In this document: piece by piece, positions 36,195-44,388 of the stretch
Position numbering within the stretch: the stretch's first letter is position 1
How the letters are laid out: each line of letters begins with the position of its first letter
Assembly: GCF_021166585.1 (NCBI RefSeq)
Contig: NZ_JAJOZE010000004.1
Span: 1-64,000 of the forward strand
Length of the DNA: 64,000 nt
Origin: Metabacillus kandeliae
Lineage (GTDB): Bacteria > Bacillota > Bacilli > Bacillales > Bacillaceae
Direction: 5' to 3'
Translations under genes and position numbers: made by a program
The notes under the pieces: generated by a model
Seen by the model: only the letters and a program-made list of their open reading frames with translations
What the model was told of the DNA's origin: nothing
Database searches by the model: none

Positions 36195-37496
36195 TTACAT
36201 AGTATCCGACAGCTCTTTCAAGTTTTCCGCAGCAAGTGCCAGCTCTTCCATTGTACGGGAAATGCCATCCATAACATCGGCAAATTTCGCCATCTCCACA
36301 TCAGATCTCTGGCTCTGCTCAGTATTGATGGTCATTAGACTGAGTACGCTTTGGTAAAAGCTCTCCATCTGTCCCATGTTCTTTGCACCGTCAGCTGTCA
36401 AGTTAGACATCGCATCGATGGAATGGCCGATGCTTTCCACCTTATGATGAATATCTTCAATTAAGCTGGAAATACCCTGCACAGACTTTTTCGTCTCTTC
36501 CGCCAGCTTTCGCACCTCTGACGCGACAACCGCAAAGCCTTTTCCATATTCACCGGCACGTGCAGACTCAATCGCCGCATTTAATGCAAGCAGGTTCGTC
36601 TGCTCCGCAATGCTCGTCACAAGTGAAATGACATTATTAATCTTTTCAGATGTCTGCTCAAGCTGCCTCATCTCGACCGAAATATTTTTCGTCCGATCTT
36701 CAATAAACTTCATCAGTTCAGACTGCTTATCAAGTGTAATTTTGCCTTGATCGGCTTCCTGGACCGCCTGATCGGCCTGCTTCGCATGGCCGCTTGCTGA
36801 TTCTGCAATCTCACGGGACTGCTGATTGACACTTTGAACCCACTCATTCGCTTGGGCAGTAATAGATGCCAGCTTTGCAGCAGTCTCATTTACCTCATGC
36901 CTCAAAAGCTCTTTCTCTCTTTCGAGAACAGCCCTAGCTTCGCTTCTTTCCGCTTCATACGCTTCAATGACAATCCGCTGCTCAAGACCGATCATTTTAC
37001 CGGCAGCCTGTACAGAAGCAAACAAATCCTCCCTATATTCTATAGAATCATACAAAGCAAGAAAAATAGCACTTTGAAGCTTTTGGAAAGCGCTTAAATA
37101 CCACTTCTCCTTCAAGCCAATCTTGACATGAATTGAAGCAATTCTCTTTAAACGGACAATTTCCTCATCATCCATCTTGCCCTTGAACATATTTAAAATA
37201 TGAGTCCTGAGCGTCTCTTTCAGCCGCTCAACAGAGCTATGCTCCTCAATCAGCTCAAGCAGCCTCTTTTCGCTCACAATCGCTCCATAAAAAGCATCCA
37301 TCATCGGCTGAATCTGCTCTTCAATAATCGGCCGGACAGCCTGCAAAATAGCCAAATCCCTGCCTGTCAAACCCGTCATCTCAATCTGTTTTCTCAAATC
37401 GCCTGAAGACACAGAAATCTCCGGCCATGCAGCCGCATTTTCCCATTCAGGCAAAAGCCGATCTTTATTCGTTTTCTTTCTCTTTAGTAAGTTCAC
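36195..37496 (-). CDS. hemAT: Heme-based aerotaxis transducer (globin-coupled sensor)
   Basis: 433 residues. Residues about 30-185 are a globin-coupled sensor domain; the proximal heme ligand is the histidine of [19 protein letters not shown] (about 123), and Tyr in MMDAFYGAI (near 70) fits the distal side. A coiled-coil MCP signalling domain follows, with tip [20 protein letters not shown] and [17 protein letters not shown]. There are no membrane segments, as for B. subtilis HemAT (432 residues), which signals oxygen to CheA. Monocistronic. Confidence 0.94.
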   Translation of the reverse strand: MNLLKRKKTNKDRLLPEWENAAAWPEISVSSGDLRKQIEMTGLTGRDLAILQAVRPIIEEQIQPMMDAFYGAIVSEKRLLELIEEHSSVERLKETLRTHILNMFKGKMDDEEIVRLKRIASIHVKIGLKEKWYLSAFQKLQSAIFLALYDSIEYREDLFASVQAAGKMIGLEQRIVIEAYEAERSEARAVLEREKELLRHEVNETAAKLASITAQANEWVQSVNQQSREIAESASGHAKQADQAVQEADQGKITLDKQSELMKFIEDRTKNISVEMRQLEQTSEKINNVISLVTSIAEQTNLLALNAAIESARAGEYGKGFAVVASEVRKLAEETKKSVQGISSLIEDIHHKVESIGHSIDAMSNLTADGAKNMGQMESFYQSVLSLMTINTEQSQRSDVEMAKFADVMDGISRTMEELALAAENLKELSDTM

Positions 37497-37599
37497 AAGG
37501 CTCCCCCTAAAATTCTTGATTCATAGAGTATATCGGCAGGGGAGGGGGATTTTTTTACGGGGGAGGGAACAGTACATTTTCCAATCCTTTTTAGGAGCC

Positions 37600-38195
37600 T
37601 GACCCCCGGTACTCTAATAAACTAAAGATCTGTCCCCTTTCCCAGGATCCTTGGTACCGCAGGGACGAAATATGCACTCACCTGTCCTTTTATCAATCAG
37701 CGCAGTTGGGGACAGGTGCTAAAATTAGGTCCCTGTCCCTCAATCTGTTAATGAATGAAAGCCCTGTCCCCAACTTGGAAAAAGCCAGAAAAGAATAAGC
37801 TTAAAAAGCCGGCTGCCAGTCCTCTTATCCTTTAACGCAGTGAGGGTCAGGTTACTAGGTAGAGAGGGGGACAGAGGCTTTATGGTATATTTTGGTAAAG
37901 AAGCCGGAGTCTCTGTCCCCAATAGTAGGGGGTGCCCTGTCCCCCTGTTCGCTGACAGGCTAAAGCCCTGTCCCTTAACGTATTTATCATTGGGGGAGAA
38001 GAGGGTGAATGGTGAGCACCCTGTCCTTTAATCAATCACAGCATTGAGGGACAGGTACACACTAAGCGGCACCTGTCCCTCGTCTTGCTAATATAGGAAA
38101 GCCCTGTCCCCGACACTGTAAAAGGAAGAAAAGACAAGGTTTATAAGGGCCGGTTACCTGTCCTCTCTTCCTTTAGTGTGCTGGAGGCCAGGTCT
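37600..38195. repeat. Repeat region built from CCTGTCCC / GGGACAGG words
   Basis: About 600 bp without a credible gene, filled with CTGTCC or GGACAG words in both orientations (more than ten). Two longer copies can be aligned: one from about 37679 (CACCTGTCCTTTTATCAATC) and one from about 38017 (CACCCTGTCCTTTAATCAATC), roughly 185 bp each and 339 bp apart, sharing GAAAGCCCTGTCCCC and ACGCAGTG/GTGTGCTG-like ends. Short frames here have no ribosome sites and I regard them as chance. It lies downstream of nhaX and upstream of hemAT. Confidence 0.7.
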
Positions 38196-38208
38196 CTATC
38201 ATCATACT

Positions 38209-38237
38209 AAAAAAGCACCCTTAACCATAAGGATGCT
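38209..38237 (-). terminator. Terminator of nhaX
   Basis: On the minus strand AGCATCCTTA / TAAGGGTGCT (one G-U pair, loop TGGT) is followed by six T residues. Confidence 0.85.
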
Positions 38238-38249
38238 CTCTCCACACTA

Positions 38250-38771
38250 TCAAATAATCATAACCGGGACCTTAGCATTCTTCGTAACCTTCTCACTCAC
38301 ACTCTCAGAAAAAAGCTTTTTAAGACCGCTGATATGGCGGCTGCCCATGATGATCATGTCTGCTTTGATTTCGTCTGCATATAAGGCGATGGCTTCAGCA
38401 GGCTCCCCGTCAAGGACCTTAACTTCTCCTGAGCACATGTTTTCTTCGAGAATATTTTGAGCCTGGACAGTGACTTCTGTTGAGTGGCCGCCTGTGTATT
38501 CAGGGTCATCCTCGCTCCGGGCATTTCTGGCTGGGTCTTCGTCAACAGCCGGTGTGATGGGATAATTGTTCATTCCATCAGCAAGGTAGGCGGTGTTGGC
38601 CGGGTAAGGTCTTACGGCATCAGGGCTGATAGCTGATGCTGTTTCATTGTATACGTGCGCAACGGTAATGGATGCATCAAGCTGCTTGCTTAAAGATGCC
38701 GCTGTTTGGAGAGCGTTTACACTGTCATCACTGCCGTCAAACGCTACTAATAATCTTTTGAAATTGTTCAT
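38250..38771 (-). CDS. nhaX: Universal stress protein family protein, NhaX-like
   Basis: 173 residues of UspA fold: FKRLLVAFDGSDDSVNALQTA at the N-terminus and ADMIIMGSRHISGLKKLFSESVSEKV at the C-terminus (GSR-x9-S nucleotide-loop region). A central insertion rich in Pro/Asp/Tyr is typical of NhaX rather than plain UspA. In B. subtilis nhaX belongs to the general stress regulon near the nhaC antiporter; here nhaC is absent. Start 38771 (MNNFKR) was preferred because the upstream ATG overlaps the AAAGG site. Confidence 0.82.
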   Translation of the reverse strand: MNNFKRLLVAFDGSDDSVNALQTAASLSKQLDASITVAHVYNETASAISPDAVRPYPANTAYLADGMNNYPITPAVDEDPARNARSEDDPEYTGGHSTEVTVQAQNILEENMCSGEVKVLDGEPAEAIALYADEIKADMIIMGSRHISGLKKLFSESVSEKVTKNAKVPVMII

Positions 38772-38816
38772 ATCATTCCACATCCTTTAGGAGTATTGAA
38801 ATGCCTTTAAGTGAAT

Positions 38817-38842
38817 ATACCCGGTTTAACGGCAAATCTAAC
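38817..38842 (-). promoter_or_regulatory. Possible sigma-B promoter of nhaX
   Basis: Read on the minus strand: GTTAGA, 14 bases, then GGGTAT, about 45 bp before the nhaX start. The -10 matches the sigma-B consensus GGGTAT and the spacer is right, but the -35 is only a partial match to GTTTAA. Known sigma-B control of nhaX in B. subtilis supports it. Confidence 0.4.
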
Positions 38843-38975
38843 CAATCCCGAAATGCCCCCATAGAATAGAGGTGTTTCCCGAATGTTGTTAGCATGCGTG
38901 GTTTTTAGGGAATACTTACGGGTCTGCCTTTTGCAGATACTTTCCTAACTTTTATACATAAATCTAATACTGCAG

Positions 38976-41102
38976 GTGATGAAGTTGCTGAAAGGGTATT
39001 TAGTTCGAATTGTGGTTATTGCAGCACTTGCTGTGCTTTTGCTGTCGCTTTTGAATATGTACATGGTGAATGCAAAAGATGTGTCAAAGCTTGAGAAAAT
39101 TATCGCACAGCCGACCGTGATATATGGCCATGACGGCAAGCTTGCGAGCAAGCTGAGCAATGCGAAGGTTGACTGGGTGGATTATGAAAATATTCCTCCA
39201 TCCTTTATCCATGCGCTCGTGGCAACAGAGGATCGGGACTTTTTCAAGCATGGCGGGGTTGATTATTACGGCATCGCGAGGGCGGCTGTAAAAAACGTGA
39301 CGTCAGGCGGAGTTGTTGAAGGAGGCAGCACGCTGACTCAGCAGCTGGCAAAGAACGTATTTTTGACGCATCAAAAGACGTTTACCCGAAAATTTGATGA
39401 ATATTTTTATGCTAAAAAGATAGAAAAGGAATATTCAAAAGAAAACATTTTGGAGCTTTATGCAAACCATGTGTATTTCGGAGAAGGGGCATGGGGGCTC
39501 GGCAGGGCTTCTCAAATTTATTTCGGGAAGCAGCCGAAGGAATTATCACAGAGCGAAGCGGCTGTATTGGCCGGTTTGATTAAAGCGCCATCTGCTTATT
39601 CTCCTGTGAAAAATATGGAGAAAGCGAAAGAGCGCCGCAACCTTGTTCTGAGTCTAATGGCAGAACAGGGATATATAACAAAAGAAGAAGCTGAAAAGGA
39701 TAAAAAGGAAAGCATTCAGCTGAAGCAAAAAAAGACGGATCCATTTAAAGGGAAATATCCTTCTTATGTGGATCAGATTGTGGCCGAGGCAGAACAAAAA
39801 TACAATATCCCGCAAGGCGACTTGCTTTCAGGCGGGTACAAGATTTATACAGAGATGGATCAGGACATGCAGGCTGGGCTTGAGGATGTCTATAAGGATG
39901 ATAAGTTATTTCCGAAAAGCTCTTCAGATCAGATGGTGCAGAGCGGATCTGTGCTGATTGATCCAAAAACAGGCGGAATCAGGGCATTGGTCGGGGGCAG
40001 AGGGGTTCATTCCTTCCGCCAGTTTAACCATGCCACACAGCTGAAGCGGCAGCCAGGGTCTTCTCTTAAGCCGATTGTGGACTATGCACCTGCTTTGGAA
40101 AAAGGTTTTGATGTATACAGCAGTCTGAAGGATGAGCCGCTCAATCTAAAAGGCTACTCTCCTGAAAATTATGATCATCAGTACAGAGGAACTGTGACAA
40201 TGTACGATGCCCTCGTGCATTCTTATAACGTTCCGGCTGTCTATACCTTAAATGAGATTGGCATACAGGCTGGCCTTGATTCAGCTGCTAAATTCGGTAT
40301 TCCGGTTACAAAGGAAGACAGGCAGCTCGGACTTGCACTTGGCGGGCTTTCAAGAGGCGTGTCACCCCTTAACATGGCAGAAGCGTTTTCCGCTTTTCCG
40401 AATGGCGGAGTGCGCGAAGCCTCTCATACGATTGTGAAAATCATTGGTCCGAGCGGCAAAGTTGAGGCGATGCATAAGAAAGAAGAAACACGTGCTGTTT
40501 CAAAAGAAAATGCTGACAAAATCACTTATATGCTAAAAGGCGTTATTAACGAAGGAACCGGGAAGAAGGCGAAGCTTGAAGGCGGACGGGAATTGGCCGG
40601 TAAAACAGGCACAACCCAGCTTGCCGAAGAGGGGACAGATGGCTCTAAGGATCAATGGTTTGCAGGGTATACGCCAAACCTCGCCGGAGCAGTATGGGTC
40701 GGTTATGATCATACGAGCAGCGAGAATTATTTGACTGATTCTGCAACAGATACAGCGGCTCCGATTTTCAAAGCGATCATGGATCGTGCAGTGAAAAATC
40801 TGCCTGCTGAAAAGTTCCAGCTTCCGGTATATGAAAAACCTTATACACCGCCGCCGGAAACGGAAAAAAAGAAGAAACCGGAAGAAGACAAAGCTAAAGA
40901 AAAACCCAAGGATGCTAAAAAAGAACAAAACAGCAAAAAGGACAATAAAGATAAAGAGAAGAAAAAGGAAAACGGAGACAGGAAAGAGAAAGACAAAAAA
41001 GAGCGCAAGAAGAAAGAGGACAGCAAGGACAATAAAGATCAAAAAGATCCCAAGAGCAAAGAGAAAGAACAGAAAGACATCAGTAATGAAAACAGCAATT
41101 AA
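38976..41102 (+). CDS. Class A penicillin-binding protein (transglycosylase/transpeptidase)
   Basis: About 708 residues: a membrane anchor (8-30), a GT51 transglycosylase domain (EDRDFFKHGGVDYYG with the catalytic Glu near 83; GGSTLTQQLAKNVFL), then a transpeptidase domain with SSLKP (nucleophile, about 361), SYN (about 413) and KTGTT (about 541). It resembles the PbpF/PbpG group. Instead of an FN3 module it ends in an 80-residue tail made almost only of Lys, Glu, Asp and Asn (about 628-708). Start is unclear: GTG 38976, ATG 38979 or TTG 38985, the last best spaced from AGGTGAT. Confidence 0.9.
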   Translation: MMKLLKGYLVRIVVIAALAVLLLSLLNMYMVNAKDVSKLEKIIAQPTVIYGHDGKLASKLSNAKVDWVDYENIPPSFIHALVATEDRDFFKHGGVDYYGIARAAVKNVTSGGVVEGGSTLTQQLAKNVFLTHQKTFTRKFDEYFYAKKIEKEYSKENILELYANHVYFGEGAWGLGRASQIYFGKQPKELSQSEAAVLAGLIKAPSAYSPVKNMEKAKERRNLVLSLMAEQGYITKEEAEKDKKESIQLKQKKTDPFKGKYPSYVDQIVAEAEQKYNIPQGDLLSGGYKIYTEMDQDMQAGLEDVYKDDKLFPKSSSDQMVQSGSVLIDPKTGGIRALVGGRGVHSFRQFNHATQLKRQPGSSLKPIVDYAPALEKGFDVYSSLKDEPLNLKGYSPENYDHQYRGTVTMYDALVHSYNVPAVYTLNEIGIQAGLDSAAKFGIPVTKEDRQLGLALGGLSRGVSPLNMAEAFSAFPNGGVREASHTIVKIIGPSGKVEAMHKKEETRAVSKENADKITYMLKGVINEGTGKKAKLEGGRELAGKTGTTQLAEEGTDGSKDQWFAGYTPNLAGAVWVGYDHTSSENYLTDSATDTAAPIFKAIMDRAVKNLPAEKFQLPVYEKPYTPPPETEKKKKPEEDKAKEKPKDAKKEQNSKKDNKDKEKKKENGDRKEKDKKERKKKEDSKDNKDQKDPKSKEKEQKDISNENSN

Positions 41103-41108
41103 GCCAAT

Positions 41109-41141
41109 AGAAAAAGCAGCCTGCATAAGGCTGCTTTTTCT
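41109..41141. terminator. Bidirectional terminator between the PBP gene and the CPCC gene
   Basis: 13-bp stem AGAAAAAGCAGCC / GGCTGCTTTTTCT around TGCATAA. Confidence 0.88.
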
Positions 41142-41394
41142 ATGCTTCGATTTTTTCCTGAAAGGGAATCCAATGAGGGTCCTTTTCATCAAAAAAGCTA
41201 GGTTCGCGGTGCGGGTAAACACCATTCATGAAATCTTTTTGATAATCGCGCAGAGATTTTTCATTTGTGCCGCTGGCAATGTCAGGGTTGTAGGATTGCA
41301 ATGGATCATCTTCCCAAAAGCAGAGGTCGCAGAGTTCCCAATTTCGCGGTCTAACCAATGTTCTGTAGCCGCAGCATGGACAAGTCGCCTTCAT
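41140..41394 (-). CDS. CPCC-type cysteine-rich protein
   Basis: 84 residues beginning MKATCPCCGYRTL; with ELCDLCFWEDD it has four cysteines in two CxxC pairs, a zinc-ribbon-like knuckle followed by an acidic aromatic segment (CFWEDDPLQ) and NPDIASGTNEKSL. This is the 'cysteine-rich CPCC' family, of unknown function. The ATG at 41394 has a perfect AGGAGG site; the longer frame upstream has none. Confidence 0.82.
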   Translation of the reverse strand: MKATCPCCGYRTLVRPRNWELCDLCFWEDDPLQSYNPDIASGTNEKSLRDYQKDFMNGVYPHREPSFFDEKDPHWIPFQEKIEA

Positions 41395-41491
41395 ATTCCT
41401 TCCTCCTGTTACCAAAGTGCAAAAACTAAAAGAAAACCTGCAGAAAGCAGGCTGTGTTGCGGCAGTAAGTATAAAGTATATTTCTTAAGTA

Positions 41492-41563
41492 TTAGGAAAG
41501 CAGGCTGATAATCCAGCCGATAACAACAATTGCACCAATAACCATAAGGATTGTCCGCAGCAT
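41492..41563 (-). CDS. 23-residue hydrophobic membrane peptide
   Basis: ATG with AAAGGAG seven to eight bases upstream encodes a single helix, starting MLRTILMVIGAIVV and ending GWIISLLS. Tiny proteins of this form (lmo0937-like) are common in Bacillus and Listeria and are often stress-induced. It lies between the CPCC gene and the HPr-like gene on the same strand; a weak hairpin with T residues follows (41433-41453). Confidence 0.65.
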   Translation of the reverse strand: MLRTILMVIGAIVVIGWIISLLS

Positions 41564-41654
41564 GTTCGTTCTCCTTTGCTTCAGCTATGTGTTTTATCAA
41601 ACACAGCCTGATATTTTCTATATTTTTTTCTTAAGCAGCTTTTTTTATTCTTGC

Positions 41655-41942
41655 TTAATGAAGCTGCATGGTTAAAGAAGAAGATGGCTGCTCTGTGTTT
41701 TCAGTGCAGATCGATTGAATTTCGCTTAGTGTTTCTTCATCTTGAATGTTCTCTAGGATAAGGCTTATCTTATGCTGGCTTGATTGCGTCAGAAGGAAAG
41801 AAACCATTGAAGGAAGTTTGCTGGCGCTCACTTTTGTATGGTTTTCAGTCTGCAAAGAGATTGAACCTTCACATTTGCTGGCAAGCTTGTACAGGCTTAA
41901 GGCCTGATGCATATTCAGCGGTTTTTCAAGTGATTTAATCAT
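41655..41942 (-). CDS. HPr-like domain protein
   Basis: 95 residues that thread onto the HPr fold: MHQALSLYKLASKCEGSISLQ lines up with the HPr active-site helix (HARPATxLVxxASKF), keeping the histidine but losing the following Arg-Pro. The central part SASKLPSMVSFLLTQSSQHKISLILE matches the regulatory helix and last strand of HPr (VNLKSIMGVMSLG, ITI), with Ser retained near the Ser46 position. It may be a regulatory HPr relative like Crh rather than a phosphocarrier. CGGAGG precedes the ATG. Confidence 0.55.
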   Translation of the reverse strand: MIKSLEKPLNMHQALSLYKLASKCEGSISLQTENHTKVSASKLPSMVSFLLTQSSQHKISLILENIQDEETLSEIQSICTENTEQPSSSLTMQLH

Positions 41943-41978
41943 TCGGTATTCCTCCGTATCAAGTATGTTATAGAGTAA

Positions 41979-42004
41979 ATACCTCTTATAAGAAAGTTTA
42001 AAAC
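41979..42004 (-). promoter_or_regulatory. Possible sigma-B promoter of the HPr-like gene
   Basis: On the minus strand GTTTTA, 14 bases, AGGTAT: one mismatch from the sigma-B consensus in each box, about 40 bp before the ATG. Confidence 0.35.
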
Positions 42005-42234
42005 ATCTCTTTAGTGAAATAGTTCTTTAGACCTTTTCGGTTTGAAAAGGGAGGATTATGGCTTGAAATGAAGAACACCGCTTTTCAGTGGCGGTTTAAT
42101 TATTTAGCGGCTAAAAACCGCTGACTTTCCTGCGCTTTTTTGTTCCCTTTCTGTTCGCCAGGCCCTTTAATGTACCTGTAAAGGGTCTATTTAAAAGAGA
42201 ATTAACGGCTTATGGCACATTTTTAAATTGGCAA

Positions 42235-42264
42235 TTGACAGAAATATGAAATAAATGGTATCGT
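42235..42264 (+). promoter_or_regulatory. Promoter of the bmr leader
   Basis: Consensus -35 TTGACA (42235-42240) and a weak -10 TATCGT (42259-42264) after 18 bp, about 45 bp before the leader peptide ATG. The preceding 290 bp back to the HPr-like gene holds hairpin-rich sequence (CCGCTTTTCAGTGGCGG near 42080, AGCGGCTAAAAACCGCT near 42110) but no gene. Confidence 0.5.
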
Positions 42265-42311
42265 TACAAATGGAAATGTACCAAAATATACATCGAAAGG
42301 AGGGCTGGGCC

Positions 42312-42383
42312 ATGAGAAGAATCACTTTTAGAATCGCAATGGTTAAAAGAGTATCTGTTTTCGGCGCAGCCCTGCCTTTTTAA
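42312..42383 (+). CDS. Leader peptide of the bmrCD attenuator
   Basis: 23 residues, starting MRRITFRIAMVKRV and ending FGAALPF, with an excellent AAAGGAGGG site upstream. The last codons (42369-42377, GCCCTGCCT) can pair with the 5' arm of the terminator just downstream (AGGCACGGGC, 42421-42430; nine pairs, one bulge). This is the layout expected for ribosome-mediated attenuation: a ribosome slowed early in the peptide would leave this region free to form an antiterminator. The same principle is known for bmrB in B. subtilis, though this peptide is shorter. Confidence 0.7.
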   Translation: MRRITFRIAMVKRVSVFGAALPF

Positions 42384-42420
42384 CGAGCAGCTTTTAAGCA
42401 GCAGCTCATTAAAAACATTT

Positions 42421-42464
42421 AGGCACGGGCAGCATCCTTTTATCCTGCTGTCCGTGCCTTTTTC
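42421..42464 (+). terminator. Attenuator terminator T1 of bmrCD
   Basis: 14-bp stem (AGGCACGGGCAGCA / TGCTGTCCGTGCCT, one G-U pair) with loop TCCTTTTATCC and a T tail, 37 bases after the leader peptide stop. Its 5' arm is the target of the proposed antiterminator. Confidence 0.85.
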
Positions 42465-42475
42465 ATTCTTTCATG

Positions 42476-42512
42476 AAAAAAGGCATATGCTTTAAGCATT
42501 GTGCCTTTTTTT
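42476..42512 (+). terminator. Second terminator T2 in the bmrCD leader
   Basis: AAAGGCATATGC pairs with GCAT-(T)-GTGCCTTT around TTTAA (one bulge), followed by a long T run. It comes right after T1, so read-through into bmrC must pass two terminators. Confidence 0.75.
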
Positions 42513-42548
42513 ATTGATAAATTTTTAGAAAATTAGGAGGAATCAGAT

Positions 42549-42608
42549 GTGAAAAGAAGCAGACTCATTAAAAGGCTAGTGGAAAAAGGAGATCCAGACA
42601 GCGGTTAG
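42549..42608 (+). CDS. Second short leader frame before bmrC (19 residues)
   Basis: A GTG frame with TTAGGAGG eight bases upstream encodes a basic 19-residue peptide beginning MKRSRLIKRLVEKG. An overlapping ATG-TGA minimal frame (42547-42552) uses the same ribosome site. It ends 28 bp before bmrC. It may be a translational coupling leader or simply the local equivalent of yheJ; I cannot decide. Confidence 0.45.
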   Translation: MKRSRLIKRLVEKGDPDSG

Positions 42609-42636
42609 CAAAAAAGCATAAAGGAGATGAATATCC

Positions 42637-44388
42637 ATGTTTTCGGTTTTAGTGAAGTTAAAGTGGTTTTTTAAACAATATTGGCTGCAGTACGCGATTG
42701 CAATCGTTTTGTTATTGATCGTTAATATTCTGGAGGTCATTCCTCCGAAGCTGCTCGGGACAGTGATTGACCAGATTGACCAGGGGATTTTCTCTGCCGG
42801 GCTGCTCACTAAGTATATCCTGATATTTATAGGGCTTGGCATCCTGACATACACATGCACTTATTTTTGGATGTATAACCTTTTTGGCGGCTCCAACACG
42901 ATCGAGAAGATTTTGCGCACCAAGTTTATGGGCCACCTTTTGAAGATGACGCCGACGTTTTACGAGAAGAACCGTACTGGCGACTTGATGGCAAGAGCGA
43001 CGAACGATTTGAAGGCGATTTCACTGACAACAGGCTTTGGCATCCTGACCCTAGTTGATTCCAGCATGTACATGCTGACCATTCTTCTGACAATGGGCTT
43101 TATTATCAGCTGGAAGCTGACGCTTGCTGCCATTATTCCGCTTCCGATTATGGCTTTTATAATCAGCCGCTTCGGCAAGCATATTCATGAACGCTTTATC
43201 GCCGCACAGGATGCATTTGGCGACTTGAATGACAAGGTGCTTGAATCTGTTTCAGGCGTCAGGGTCATCAGGGCATTTGTCCAGGAAAAAGAAGATGAAA
43301 AGCGGTTCAGCCATATGGCGGCTGATGTGTACCGGAAAAATGTGGCCGTCGCAAAAATTGATGCCCTGTTTGATCCGACAGTCAAGCTCCTGGTCGGCAT
43401 CAGCTATATGATCGGTCTTGGATATGGCGCTTATATGGTTTTCAACAGAGAATTGACGCTTGGGGAGCTTGTTTCCTTTAACGTTTACCTCGGCATGATG
43501 ATCTGGCCGATGTTCGCGATCGGAGAGCTGATCAATATTATGCAGCGCGGCAATGCATCACTTGACCGAATCAATGAAACACTTGCTTACGAGCCTGATG
43601 TAAAAGATGCTGCAGCACCTGCATCGGCTGATATTCCAAGCAGCATTGAATTTAACTCTGTTACTTTTCAATATCCTTCTTCCGAAGTGAAAAATCTAAA
43701 GGATTTGTCCTTTTCTGTAAAACGCGGCGAAACAGTCGGGATTGTCGGCAAAACAGGCAGCGGCAAAACGACGATCATCAGACAGCTGCTTCGCCAATAC
43801 CCAGCTGGAAAAGGAGAGGTCAGAATATCCGGGGTGCCGATTGAAAAGCTTCCGATGGAAACGCTCAGGCAATGGATCGGCTATGTCCCGCAGGATCATG
43901 TGCTTTTTTCCAGAACGGTAAGAGAAAACATCCTGTTCGGAAAGATTCACGGAACAGAAAAGGAGCTTCAGCATTCTATCGATTCAGCTTTCTTCCGGAA
44001 AGATCTTGAAATGCTTCCGAAAGGGCTTGAAACGCTCGTTGGCGAAAAAGGGGTCGCTTTATCCGGCGGCCAGAAGCAGCGGATTTCCATTGCACGGGCG
44101 CTTCTGATTGACCCGGAAATCCTGATTTTGGATGACTCGCTTTCAGCCGTTGATGCGAAAACAGAAACGGCAATTATTGAAAATATTCGCCGGGAGCGGG
44201 CTGATAAAACGACGTTTATTACCACTCACAGGCTTTCAGCTGTTGAGCATGCCGATCAGATACTTGTCCTTGACGGCGGGGTCATTGCGGACAGAGGAAC
44301 ACACGCCGAGCTGATGAAACGGGACGGGTGGTACAAAGAGCAATATGAAAGACAGCAGATTGAAGAAGAAGGCGGGGTGAGCGCATGA
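42637..44388 (+). CDS. bmrC: Multidrug ABC exporter subunit with degenerate ATP site
   Basis: 583 residues: six-helix exporter domain (about 10-315), then an ATPase domain with Walker A GIVGKTGSGKTT, signature LSGGQKQR, and Walker B ILDDSLSAVD. The catalytic glutamate after Walker B is aspartate, the mark of the non-catalytic site in heterodimeric exporters, as in BmrC (YheI). It pairs with BmrD, whose start overlaps its stop (ATGA). Known BmrCD pumps Hoechst 33342 and doxorubicin and is induced by ribosome-targeting drugs. Confidence 0.92.
   Translation: MFSVLVKLKWFFKQYWLQYAIAIVLLLIVNILEVIPPKLLGTVIDQIDQGIFSAGLLTKYILIFIGLGILTYTCTYFWMYNLFGGSNTIEKILRTKFMGHLLKMTPTFYEKNRTGDLMARATNDLKAISLTTGFGILTLVDSSMYMLTILLTMGFIISWKLTLAAIIPLPIMAFIISRFGKHIHERFIAAQDAFGDLNDKVLESVSGVRVIRAFVQEKEDEKRFSHMAADVYRKNVAVAKIDALFDPTVKLLVGISYMIGLGYGAYMVFNRELTLGELVSFNVYLGMMIWPMFAIGELINIMQRGNASLDRINETLAYEPDVKDAAAPASADIPSSIEFNSVTFQYPSSEVKNLKDLSFSVKRGETVGIVGKTGSGKTTIIRQLLRQYPAGKGEVRISGVPIEKLPMETLRQWIGYVPQDHVLFSRTVRENILFGKIHGTEKELQHSIDSAFFRKDLEMLPKGLETLVGEKGVALSGGQKQRISIARALLIDPEILILDDSLSAVDAKTETAIIENIRRERADKTTFITTHRLSAVEHADQILVLDGGVIADRGTHAELMKRDGWYKEQYERQQIEEEGGVSA

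Noticed and set aside
37740-38031. Short frames in both directions in the CCTGTCCC region
   Set aside because: They follow the repeat words, lack ribosome sites and have no recognisable protein character.
40533-41225. Long minus-strand reading frame rich in Phe/Leu opposite the PBP tail
   Set aside because: It is the antisense shadow of the Lys/Glu/Asp-rich tail codons (AAA/GAA read backwards give TTT/TTC); no ribosome site.
40831-41508. Plus-strand frame overlapping the PBP C-terminus
   Set aside because: Out-of-frame reading of the same low-complexity tail, continuing through the terminator; no ribosome site.
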